A stretch of 64,000 nucleotides of DNA, from NCBI GenBank assembly GCA_016703425.1, contig JADJCA010000001.1:124001-188000 (forward strand). The letters run 5' to 3'. Positions 37,526 to 46,300 of the stretch are shown piece after piece. Made by a program: the position numbers and the translations under genes. The notes under the pieces are model-generated. The model saw only the letters and a program-made list of their open reading frames with translations, was not told the origin of the DNA and did not search any database. Every line of letters starts with the position of its first letter. The first letter of the stretch is position 1. This DNA is from Myxococcales bacterium (lineage in GTDB: Bacteria; Myxococcota_A; Polyangia; Polyangiales; Polyangiaceae).

Positions 37526-38518
37526 ATGATCCGGTGGCTCAGACTGAGCGTGGTGGCGTTGGCTTTGGGGTGCACGGGACCGGCGGGTGAGGTCGGCCCG
37601 CAAGGAGCGTCCGGCGCTGGACAACCCGGACCCCAAGGCCCTCAAGGGCCTCAAGGACCGCCGGGGCCCGCCGGCGCCGCCGCCGTCTCTCCGGATGGCG
37701 GCCTCGCGAGCTGCACGCCCAACGCCCAGGTTGGGTGCTTCTGCCCGAGCGGCGCGAGCGGCTTCCAAACATGCGCATCGAATGGCCTGAGCTTCGGACC
37801 GTGCGCGTGTCCCGATGCGGGCGCGCTCCCCGACGCCGGCGGAGAAGCGGGCGCTCCGTTCTCGGTAGCCACGCTTCCGGGCCTCGTGGTCTGGCTCAAG
37901 GGCGACGTCGGGGTGGTCGACGACCTCCAGGCGCCGGGACGCGTCAAGCGCTGGCTCGACCAGTCGGGCAACGCGAACCACGCTGAAAAGTGGGGCGTGG
38001 ATGGTCCGGTTCACGATCCGCAGGCACTCAACGGCATCGACGTCGTCGATCTGGGCAACGCGGATCAAGATGGCCTCGCCTTCGCCGACAGCCCAAGCCT
38101 GAAGATTGGAACGGGAGAGTTTGGCATGGTGTGGTTGGCGCACGTTCAGCCTAACCACGCGGCGGCCACGAACCTGCTGGTCAAGGGTGGCGGTTCGTTC
38201 TTCGTGACCATCTCCGCCACGCCGGGCCACTTCGACGTGAACGCGGGCGGCCTGGCGAGCGTCCTCATCCCGCCCACGATCCCGTCTTGGCAGATCTACT
38301 CCGTGCGCGGTCCGGCTCTGCGCCTGAAGGTCGGGACCAGCAGTGCAACCGGCCCAACCTCCACGGGCGATCTCAGCGCGGGCGGCGACTCGTGGGTGAT
38401 GGTCAACCAGCCCACAGGACTCATCAAGCTCGCCGAGGTCATCATCGTTAAGGCCGCGCTCTCCGATACGCAGCTTGCGAGCGTCGAAGCGTACCTGAAG
38501 GCGAAGTACGCGCTCTGA
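37526..38518 (+). CDS. Lipoprotein with collagen-like repeat and LamG-like domain
   Basis: 330 residues. ATG 37526 is preceded by GGGGGAGGG and opens MIRWLRLSVVALALGC (Cys16, LALGC lipobox). Residues 18-50 are Gly-X-Y triplets (GPAGEVGPQGASG, GPQGPQGPQGPPGPAG), a short collagen-like stretch expected to trimerise. A Cys-rich patch follows (about 60-95), then a LamG/concanavalin-like domain (about 115-330) starting GLVVWLKGDVGVVDD and WLDQSGNANHA, typical of sugar-binding jelly rolls. A surface-displayed, trimeric, carbohydrate-binding lipoprotein is the best reading (inference). Confidence 0.75.
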   Translation: MIRWLRLSVVALALGCTGPAGEVGPQGASGAGQPGPQGPQGPQGPPGPAGAAAVSPDGGLASCTPNAQVGCFCPSGASGFQTCASNGLSFGPCACPDAGALPDAGGEAGAPFSVATLPGLVVWLKGDVGVVDDLQAPGRVKRWLDQSGNANHAEKWGVDGPVHDPQALNGIDVVDLGNADQDGLAFADSPSLKIGTGEFGMVWLAHVQPNHAAATNLLVKGGGSFFVTISATPGHFDVNAGGLASVLIPPTIPSWQIYSVRGPALRLKVGTSSATGPTSTGDLSAGGDSWVMVNQPTGLIKLAEVIIVKAALSDTQLASVEAYLKAKYAL

Positions 38519-38528
38519 GACTGGACCC

Positions 38529-39626
38529 ATGCGGCGCCGCCTACTCCTTGCTGCGCTCGCGACGCAGGCGTCGTTCGCCGCGTGCGGTGCGCGCTCTGAC
38601 TTGTCCGCTGGAGACGAGCTGAGCGCAGCCTCGACCGTCGACGCCGCAAGCGCTGCCCGCACCGACGGCGGCGCGGATGCGAGACGAGACGCAACGCCTG
38701 ACGGCCCCGTGAGAGACGCGGGGCCCTTGCCCGGCCCGTGTCGCGTGGGTGAAGCGCCCGTCGTGCTCGCCGCGGGGCAAGACTTCCCCGAGAACGTCGT
38801 CGCCGACGCGACGCACGTTTTTTGGGCGAACAGCCGCGGCGGCGAGGTCTCTCGCGTGCCGAAGACAGGCGGTGCCGTACAGATCATCGCAACTCAGCAA
38901 GCGAGGCCGCGCGGCATCGCCGTGGACGATGCGTTCGTCTACTGGACCAACGTCATCGGTGGCGAAGTCCTGCGCGCACCCAAGCTGTCGGCCGGCAGAG
39001 CCCCCACCGTGCTCGCGTCACGGGAGCGCTTCCCCGAGGGCATCGCCGTCACGTCCGATGCGCTCTATTGGACCGGTGGAGGCGTCGGAAACGGACGTGT
39101 CATGCGGCTCGACACCGGCGCCGCTGCGCCGGACCTCATCGCGCGCGGCGCCGATCCCTACGGCATCGCGACCGACGGCACGTCGGTGTATTGGGTTGTG
39201 CAGTCCGGCGATCCAACGACGAGCCCGAGCGGAACCATCTCGCGGGTCTCCGTGACGGGCGGCGCGGTGACGCTCCTCGCCACGCGCGTCGCCACGCCGT
39301 ACCACGTCGCCCTCGACGACGACTCGGTCTACTTCACGAGCAACGACGGCGTGTATTCGGTGGCCAAGGCCGGCGGGCCCGTGGCCACGCTCGCTGCGAA
39401 GCAGTTCTTTGCGCGAGGAGTGGCGGTCTTCGAGGACGACGTCTATTGGGCGGAAAACGGTCGCGGCAACATCTTCCGCGCGCCCAAGCGCGGTGGCGCC
39501 GCGACGCTCATCGGCACCGGCTCTGCGCCCCACGGCGTCTTCGTCGACGCATCGTGCGTCTACTGGGCCAACACCGGCGTCTCCAATACGCGCGGCGGGT
39601 CCATCATGCGGGCGCCGCGTCGCTGA
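38529..39626 (+). CDS. Lipoprotein with beta-propeller repeats (DUF5050-like)
   Basis: 365 residues. ATG 38529, 10 bp after the previous stop, begins MRRRLLLAALATQASFAAC (Cys19). After an Asp/Ala-rich spacer, repeats of the type D..HVFWAN..GGEVSRVPK, DAFVYWTN, DALYWTGGG, TSVYWVV, DSVYFTSNDG and CVYWANTG occur every 45-50 residues, the pattern of LDL-receptor YWTD-like or DUF5050 propellers. Probably a surface binding protein. Likely co-transcribed with the collagen-like lipoprotein. Confidence 0.75.
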   Translation: MRRRLLLAALATQASFAACGARSDLSAGDELSAASTVDAASAARTDGGADARRDATPDGPVRDAGPLPGPCRVGEAPVVLAAGQDFPENVVADATHVFWANSRGGEVSRVPKTGGAVQIIATQQARPRGIAVDDAFVYWTNVIGGEVLRAPKLSAGRAPTVLASRERFPEGIAVTSDALYWTGGGVGNGRVMRLDTGAAAPDLIARGADPYGIATDGTSVYWVVQSGDPTTSPSGTISRVSVTGGAVTLLATRVATPYHVALDDDSVYFTSNDGVYSVAKAGGPVATLAAKQFFARGVAVFEDDVYWAENGRGNIFRAPKRGGAATLIGTGSAPHGVFVDASCVYWANTGVSNTRGGSIMRAPRR

Positions 39627-39638
39627 GCCGTGATCCGC

Positions 39639-39653
39639 GCGCCGTCCCGGCGC
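39639..39653. terminator. Hairpin between convergent genes
   Basis: GCGCCG and CGGCGC enclose the loop TCC, 12 bp after the plus-strand stop and 15 bp from the minus-strand stop at 39668. GC-rich with no T tract. Confidence 0.35.
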
Positions 39654-39667
39654 AAATCGTTCGACCG

Positions 39668-40741
39668 CTACCGCGCTCGCTCGGGCCTTCGCGCCGTGAG
39701 CGGCGCTTTGACGATCAGCGCGCCGTCGTCGCTTCGCATCGACGCGTAGATGGCGCCCGTCGCGAGCACGAAGTCGAAAGCGCTGCCGTCGGGGAGCCGC
39801 GCGACGCGTTGCGGTGGATGCGCGATCTCCTTGTCGAGCGAGAAGACGTCGCCCCACTTGGTCTTGAAGTAGACGTACGCCGCGTCCATCGCGAGGGGAC
39901 TATCGGCGGCCTCGGCCCACGCGACGCGCGTTGTGCCGCGCGCCTTGTCGAATCGTAAGAGGCCTTGGCCACCGAGCGAGATGAAGAGGTAGTTCGCGTC
40001 CGCGGCGAGCGCGACGATGCGCGTGGCGACGACGAGCGTGCCGCCTTGGAGCGGCACACGATCCGACACGCCGGACGCACGGTTGATGCGCACCACCGAG
40101 CCGCCGCCGGCCGCGCCCCCCGTGGCGACGTAGATCGACGACGCGTCGAGGATCATGGCCGTCGAAGTGCAGTCGCTGCGCTCGGCGCACACGGTGGCGC
40201 GCCTCGTCAGCGTGCCGTCGCGGTGAGCTTCCGCGACGTATTCGCTCCCGTCGCCGTCGCGGACGGTCACGTACGCGCCCGCGTCATCCATCGCCACGCG
40301 GGCACCGTCCGAGAGTCCCTCGAGGGTGGCCCATGGCTGCGCTTGGCCTCCCGCGAAGCGCACGAGCCGCGCGCTCGATGGATCGGCCGCACGTTCGAGC
40401 CACGCGACGCCGTTGCTGCTCGCCGCAGGCTCGCTGAGCGAGGTCCCCGTCGACACCACGCGGGCGGCGCCCGATGTGGCTCCACCCGATGCGGCTCCAA
40501 GGGAAACCATACGGGTCGCGTCGGCGGAGCGCGCGATGAGCTCGGCGCCAGCCCCGACGAGCCGCGGACCGCTGCGCGGCGGCGCGCCCTTGCCGGACTC
40601 GTCGGTCCAAACGACGGTCGTCGGCTCGACCTGCATGAGCGCGTCGTCGGTTTCCGCCTCTTCCGCGAGGGCGGGAGCGCCGCAGCCGAGGAGCGTCACG
40701 ACGCACGCCGTGAGCGCGCCAGCAATAAGCCCCGTCCGCAT
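39668..40741 (-). CDS. Propeller-type lipoprotein
   Basis: 357 residues. ATG 40741 opens MRTGLIAGALTACVVTLLGC with a canonical LLGC lipobox (Cys20); longer frames upstream lack a signal. The mature region has repeating strands with DA.YVTVRDGD, DASSIYVATGG, DANYLFISLGG, DAAYVYFKTKW and ATGAIYASMRS, about 45 residues apart, another beta-propeller of the DUF5050 type. It resembles the neighbouring lipoprotein at 38529-39626 in design and may be a diverged paralogue facing it. Confidence 0.7.
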   Translation of the reverse strand: MRTGLIAGALTACVVTLLGCGAPALAEEAETDDALMQVEPTTVVWTDESGKGAPPRSGPRLVGAGAELIARSADATRMVSLGAASGGATSGAARVVSTGTSLSEPAASSNGVAWLERAADPSSARLVRFAGGQAQPWATLEGLSDGARVAMDDAGAYVTVRDGDGSEYVAEAHRDGTLTRRATVCAERSDCTSTAMILDASSIYVATGGAAGGGSVVRINRASGVSDRVPLQGGTLVVATRIVALAADANYLFISLGGQGLLRFDKARGTTRVAWAEAADSPLAMDAAYVYFKTKWGDVFSLDKEIAHPPQRVARLPDGSAFDFVLATGAIYASMRSDDGALIVKAPLTARRPERAR

Positions 40742-40917
40742 GGTTGCCCATGAAGCAAGGGGCGAGCCGCTTGTTCGCCGCGCGAAGGCACGAAGGAACG
40801 CACGGCCCGTCGTGGGCTTGTGACGTTCGGGTGGATCAGTCGCCCGTCGGACCGAGGCGCGACTGCAGAAAACACCGGTCACCGCTCCTGATTCTTCCCC
40901 GAGTGGCAGGCGCGCGG

Positions 40918-41706
40918 CTACCCGTGGACCGCGTTTCCAAAGCGCCGCATCCACGCGTCTTCTTCCGCGCTGAGCGGGCCCTTCTCGAGGGCCGCCAAGT
41001 TCTCCGTGAGCTCGGCTTCGCTGCGAGGCCCCATGAGCACGACATCGACGTGTTCGCTCGAGAGGCAGAAGCGGTAACAGTCGCCGGCCGTCGCGGGCTT
41101 GTCGTCCCAGCCCCGCGGCGCCCTGAGGAGCTTGCGCCACGACGTCGCCGTGTACGCCACCACCGACGGCTGCCGCTTCGCGAGGTTCGGGAAGATGTCC
41201 TTCTCCGCGCCCGGGTGCGCCGCGTTGTAGCGAATCATCAGGACGTCGAAGGGCGACGCCAGCGCCAGCTCGCCGGCGCGGGGCCTGTCGTGGATCGAGA
41301 GACCAATCGAGCGGGCTTTTCCTTCTTCGCGGAGCTTCACGAGCTCGCTCAAGACCGCCTCGCTGAGCACCGACATGCGGCCGGCCCAGTAGATCTGGAG
41401 CACGTCGAGGTAGTCGGTCCCGAGCTCTTTCAAGAGCGCCTCGGCGCCGCGGCGGACCGAGCCTCCGAAATACGCGAGCGTCGGACCGGCAGCGATGACC
41501 ATCTTCTCGCGATCGCGGGCGAGAGCGCGCCTCATGATCGGGAGCGCGCGCCTCGCGCTCCGTTGCCAGAAGACGTAGTTGATGCCGCGCTCGAAGGCCG
41601 CCTCAACGCCGGGGAGGGGGAGGCCGAAGTTCAGCGAGAGCCCCACCCGGTGGACGTCCTTTCCAACGGCCCGCATCGGGCGATGAAGGAACGACGCGGC
41701 GCCCAT
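40918..41706 (-). CDS. Aldo/keto reductase family protein
   Basis: 262 residues, shorter than typical (300-330). The AKR barrel is visible: VHRVGLSLNFGLP, AFERGINYVFWQ, a DYLDVLQIYWAG strand (the usual D-x-x-D-x-x-x-x-H site with Tyr-Trp in place of His), LVKLREEGKARSIGLSIHD and the terminal VDVVLMGPRSEAELTENLAAL, which binds NADPH in the family. The catalytic Tyr of the classic tetrad (GINYVFW) is present. It starts 3 bp after the stop of the membrane protein gene and is co-transcribed with it. Substrate unknown. Confidence 0.75.
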   Translation of the reverse strand: MGAASFLHRPMRAVGKDVHRVGLSLNFGLPLPGVEAAFERGINYVFWQRSARRALPIMRRALARDREKMVIAAGPTLAYFGGSVRRGAEALLKELGTDYLDVLQIYWAGRMSVLSEAVLSELVKLREEGKARSIGLSIHDRPRAGELALASPFDVLMIRYNAAHPGAEKDIFPNLAKRQPSVVAYTATSWRKLLRAPRGWDDKPATAGDCYRFCLSSEHVDVVLMGPRSEAELTENLAALEKGPLSAEEDAWMRRFGNAVHG

Positions 41707-41709
41707 GGG

Positions 41710-42849
41710 CTACGCCTTGAGCGACTCGAGGGCGCGATCGGTCGGGGCCGCGTCGAGCCCTTCGATGGCGATGGTGGGACCGCGACGCGGCACCAAGAGC
41801 AAGCGGCACTGGCCGCGAAGGCCCGGGGCCAGGCCCGTCAGCACGAAATCGATGGCGACGCCCGCAACGACAATGCCGAGGCCCAAGGCCAAGAGCGACG
41901 GCGACGCCGAGCGCGTACCGTCGACGAAGAGCGAGACCCCGAGGTAGCTGCCGATGGCGAGCGCCAAGAGCCCTGCGTAGAACGCCAGCGCCGGGTAGCG
42001 AACCTCGCGCGCCGCGTGGATGAGGCTCGTCCGCTCGATGCGAACGCGTCGCTCGCGGAGCGTGCGCCCGAGCAGCTCGGTCTTGGTCTCGATCTCGACG
42101 CCGAGGGGCGAGAACGTAACGGTGGCCGGTCGCTTGAGCGCCAGCGCGACCTTGGCGAACGCGCGCGCGCCGGCCGACAAGAAGAGCAAGCCGGTTACGG
42201 CGAGCATCGCCGTCACGATGGGTGAGCGCGGGGAAGGGGCGAGTTGGCCGTCGAGCACGGCGCCCTCTTCGCGGCCGAGCGCGGCTTTCACCCAGCGGTC
42301 GGATACCTCACGGCGAAGGCGCGCCGCGAGCTTCTTGGCAACGCGCGATGACGACGACGCGATGGCGGCGGCGCCCACGAGGGCCTCGGCGCGCGCGAGC
42401 TGGCTTGTCTCGACGCGCCGAACGCGGGCTGCGATGGCGCCCCACATGCCGTCGGCGAGCTCGTCGCCGAGGGCTCGGTCGAGGTGCGCGAGCGCCACGA
42501 AGGGCGTGTTGGCGGCGAGCCACAAGAGATCCGTCGCGGCCTTGGTCTGCGCCGCGTCATCGTCGAGCGGCGCGCCGGCAAGGGCGTGGGCCGCGAGGGC
42601 CGAGAGCAAGTGGGCGTCGCCCTCCGTCTCGGGGCCGCGGCGCAAGAGCGCGCGGAGATCACCGAAGGGCGTGGTGCCTTCGTCCTCCGAGAGGCCGAGC
42701 GCGTCGAGCTTCGTCTTCGCGGTCTCGGGCCAGCCGGTGTAGCTTCGCGCCGACGCGATGGCTTGCGCCTCCTCGCCCACGATCGTTGCGAGCACGTCGA
42801 GGCGAGGGTGCTTGGCGAGGGCGTCGAATACGGCGAGGGCGCGGTCCAC
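41710..42849 (-). CDS. Membrane protein of unknown function
   Basis: 379 residues from GTG 42849. The first 200 residues are soluble and helical, Ala/Arg-rich, with no signal peptide. Three hydrophobic segments follow at about residues 211-230 (PIVTAMLAVTGLLFLSAGA), 285-305 (ALAFYAGLLALAIGSYLGV) and 315-335 (SLLALGLGIVVAGVAIDFVL). The segment between the first two (VTFSPLGVEIETKTELLGRTLRERR) resembles a PH-like or photosystem-type beta strand region. No family recognised. Operon with the downstream AKR gene. Confidence 0.65.
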   Translation of the reverse strand: MDRALAVFDALAKHPRLDVLATIVGEEAQAIASARSYTGWPETAKTKLDALGLSEDEGTTPFGDLRALLRRGPETEGDAHLLSALAAHALAGAPLDDDAAQTKAATDLLWLAANTPFVALAHLDRALGDELADGMWGAIAARVRRVETSQLARAEALVGAAAIASSSSRVAKKLAARLRREVSDRWVKAALGREEGAVLDGQLAPSPRSPIVTAMLAVTGLLFLSAGARAFAKVALALKRPATVTFSPLGVEIETKTELLGRTLRERRVRIERTSLIHAAREVRYPALAFYAGLLALAIGSYLGVSLFVDGTRSASPSLLALGLGIVVAGVAIDFVLTGLAPGLRGQCRLLLVPRRGPTIAIEGLDAAPTDRALESLKA

Positions 42850-42988
42850 GGCGGCGGGGCGTCACGTTACCTCAATCGTCGGCCTGGGCCTTGAAAAACG
42901 CGTCCCGTGACATTGGACGCCGTACGCCCACGTGGGATTTCCGCGCACAAAGTTGGCCCGACGAAAGGCCATTGGCTACCGGGTGAGC

Positions 42989-43378
42989 ATGCGTACCAAG
43001 TCCGAAGTGCTGGGCGACCTCCGGAACATGCTCCGCGACATCTTCGTCGCGAAGTCGAACGGCGAGACGCACGCTCGTCTCGCTCGCGCGCATGGCTACG
43101 TCGATGGCTACATGCGCGCCCTCATCGAGACGGGTCTCGCGGACAAGCAAGAGCTCGTCGAGATTGTCGCCGCCGAGCGCGAGCGATCCTCGGGCCCTGC
43201 GATGCGACCCTTTGCGGTGGTGGCCGATCCGTTCCCCTCTCCCCCCGTGAACGTGCCCGTGAACGTGCCCGGCAAGTCACTCGACATGACCGCCGTCGAC
43301 ATCGACGCGGGAACGCCGCGCACCGACGCGCCGCCGATGGCGATCGCCAGTGAACCGGCGAAGACCGCCGCGGCCTAG
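42989..43378 (+). CDS. Small hypothetical protein with VN/VP repeats
   Basis: 129 residues. ATG 42989 begins MRTKSEVLGDLRNMLRDIF, followed by a helical N-terminal domain to about residue 70 (LARAHGYVDGYMRALIETG; DKQELVEIVAAERER). The C-terminal half is low complexity and contains VNVPVNVP from a hexanucleotide repeat. No signal peptide or transmembrane helix. The N-terminal helices look like a small dimerisation or regulator-binding domain; function unknown. Confidence 0.5.
   Translation: MRTKSEVLGDLRNMLRDIFVAKSNGETHARLARAHGYVDGYMRALIETGLADKQELVEIVAAERERSSGPAMRPFAVVADPFPSPPVNVPVNVPGKSLDMTAVDIDAGTPRTDAPPMAIASEPAKTAAA
43247..43270. repeat. Two copies of GTGAACGTGCCC
   Basis: A 12-nt unit repeated twice in frame, encoding VNVPVNVP in the preceding gene. 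The same hexamers occur in the tract at 25711-25780 in an unrelated gene. Confidence 0.6.
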
Positions 43379-43383
43379 CGCTC

Positions 43384-46300
43384 TCAGAACGGGAGCACTG
43401 ACACGTCGCCCGTGTAGACCCTTGCTCCGCGATCGAGAGAGCGCCAGTGGCTCACGACCTCGCGTGAGCCCGGCACGAGCTGAGGGAAGAAGCCTCCGAA
43501 TCTCCCTGGCTGCGAGACCGTCGAGCGAACGAAAGCCTGGCCCGGAGCGCTCACCGCGCAGCGAAGCTCCAGCGCCGTTGCGTCTTGGTAGCAGATGGTG
43601 ACCGCGCCCGCGTCGTCGACGCGGATGGTTGCGTCGTCGCCCACCACGTGTTTTCCGTCGGCGAAGGCCGCGCCAGTGGGCGTCGTGCCGTCGTCGACGA
43701 CGTCGCGCGCCACCACGTTGACGCCGCCCTTCGCGACGAGGTGCACGAGGCTCTCCTTGGTGCCGTCGACGCAGGCGATGTGCCACTCGTCGGACGCGGT
43801 GATGAAGAGCGACGCGCCGAGGCCCACGTCTCCGGTGTCTTTGGCCGAGCCATCGGCGCGCGAGCCGGTCTCGCCGTCCAAGATGTGGCGCTCGAAGGAG
43901 TCGCCGCGCGGCGTGAACGACAACAGATTTCCGTGCGGCCGATCGTAGGCCACGATGCCGATGCCGGAGGGCCCGACGGCCGCCGAGAGGTAGATCCCCA
44001 CCGCGTCGGGGTGCGATTGAACGAGCGGATCGCTGTGCGTGTCGAGGCACGCCGGCACGCCACCGTCGCCTGGCAAACACGCCGTGCCGGCTGCGCACGC
44101 GGGCGCGCAGCCGCCGAGGGTCTTCGTGCACGCGCGCATCGCCTTCGAGCAGGCCTCACCGCCGGCGCATGTGCCAGCCCAACACGGCGTGTCGTCGTCG
44201 ACGGACACGTCAGTGAAGGTCCAGTCGCTCTGCGCGTTCGGGCGGGAGGTGCGGCTCTTGCCGAGGACGATGCGGCTCCGTTGCTTGCCGCCTTGCCCAG
44301 GCTCGACCACGAGGAAGATCACGACGGGCTTGTTTTCGACCACGAGCAGTTTCGCGTAGCGGCCGATGTCGGTCTTCGATTTTTCAAAGACCACATGGCT
44401 TTGCCAGCGACCTTCACCCTTGTGGGCAAACTTCAAGGTTCGATGGGTCGCGTCGTGGTACGCGATGAGCGGCGTCTCGCCTTCGCCGAGCGCGAGGCTC
44501 GTCCAAAGGCCCACGTCATCGCCCGGCTCCGTCTCGCCACCGCGGAACCCTTGGCGGTCCGCCGTCGGGCATGTGCCATCGGTGCGTGCTGGCACACCGT
44601 CGACGAACTCCCACGCAACGGCGCCCTTGGCCTTGTCGAAGGTGCCGAAGACCAAGTCGCCGTAGAGACCGGTGGCTACGTCGCCGATGTTCGCGTCGGC
44701 ATAACCGCTTACGTAAAGGGTTCCGCTCTTCGCTTTGGCGAGCGAGGTGTACGCGCCAACCATGCCGACGGGTAGCGGAGGACCGCAGGGGTCCTTGCAT
44801 GACGGACCGCACAGGGCCGGCTCCGCCTCGTCGCTGCACGAGCACGCGGGCACGAGCGGCAAGAGTGCGAGACCCGACACGGCGGCCACGGCCTGCCAGG
44901 ACACGGCGAGCCCTCGGCCGCCCGCGCGACGACGGCGAAGGAGCGCGATGCCCAAGAGCGTTGCGGCACCGAAGAGCGCGAGCCCCTCGCCGGCGCCGAC
45001 GGGCGAGAGGCCCGCAGCGCGGCATCCGCACGCCGCCGCAGGAGCCGCACCCGCCAGGGTGGGATCGTTTCGCCCGCGGATGAGCGTCAAGGCGACGCGG
45101 CCGATGTTGCCCTCTTCGTCTTTGACCTCGACGGTCGCGCGGCGCGCCGAGCCGGTGCTTATGGAAGCGAGGTTGTCCACGGCGAGCCACGGACCGAAGG
45201 CGTCGTCGTCGAGCTGAACGCGACCGCGGAGCGCCGCGCGGTCCGAGACGAAGTCGCGGGCGTCGACGCGGAGCGTCCCCGAGCGCGGCTCGGCCACGTC
45301 GAGATCGGGCGCGAGCGCGTCAATGACGAAGGGCGCCTCGGCAGGCGTCACGTCCTCGGTGGAGGCCTGGCCGGCCACGCGAGCCCAGACGCGGAGCTTG
45401 TGGCGCCCTTGAAGCGACAGCTCGTCCTTGCGAATGTCGACCTCGCGGGCCGCAGACCACGCGCTGCGGGCGCCTTGGTCGATGGCGTACGAGAACTCCA
45501 CGTCGCGCGGTCGGCCTTCGCCGTCGCGATCGCTGGCCGACGAGAAACGCGCCCGAAGGCGCGGCAACGTGGCGCGCGACAGCGTCGAGAGGCTCATGCC
45601 GTCCTTCTGGACCTCGAGCTCCTCCAGATCGGCGCGGGCGCCGGCGGGTGCCGGTGTGGCAGGGCCCTTCTCGAGGTTCGCGAAGATCCCAAGGAACAGA
45701 TCTTCGCCCTTCTTGAGGCGCCGAATGCCGCCATCGGGGATCGTGAGGCGAAGGCCCGGCGTGCCGAGGGCGCCGGCGAGATCGACGGGCGCGATGTTGC
45801 CGCCGACCTGGTTGGTGAGCCCGCCGACGACGGTCTCGAGGGCGCTCGTGATCTTGGCCGGGTCTTCCGAGAGCATTTCACTGGCGGTGACTTTCGCGTT
45901 CGCGACCCCCATCTCACCAACGACCGGCAAGAGGCCGCCGTTCGGGTTCTTCTCGTCTTTCGCGGTCTGGAGGTTGATCGGGATCGATAGATCGGCGGTG
46001 AACGTCAAGACGCGAACGAATCGGTCGAGGTGGAAGACGTAGAAGTCGATGGCGAAGCGATCGAGCTTCAAACGCAAGAGCGGATCGGTCTTGAGGTCGG
46101 CGCCGGTGCCGAGCTCGATGCGGGGCGGCACTTGAGGCCGCGTCGCGATGGCCATGGCGGCGCCGCGCTGTTCGAAGGTGAGGTTCTTGAGCGACGGTAT
46201 GACGACGCTGAGGAGCCCCGTCTTCAGCGCGTCGACTTGCTCCGTGGTCGCGCCCAGGCAGAGCGCGCCGCTCGAGTAGATGCCGCTGAGCAGGTAGTCG

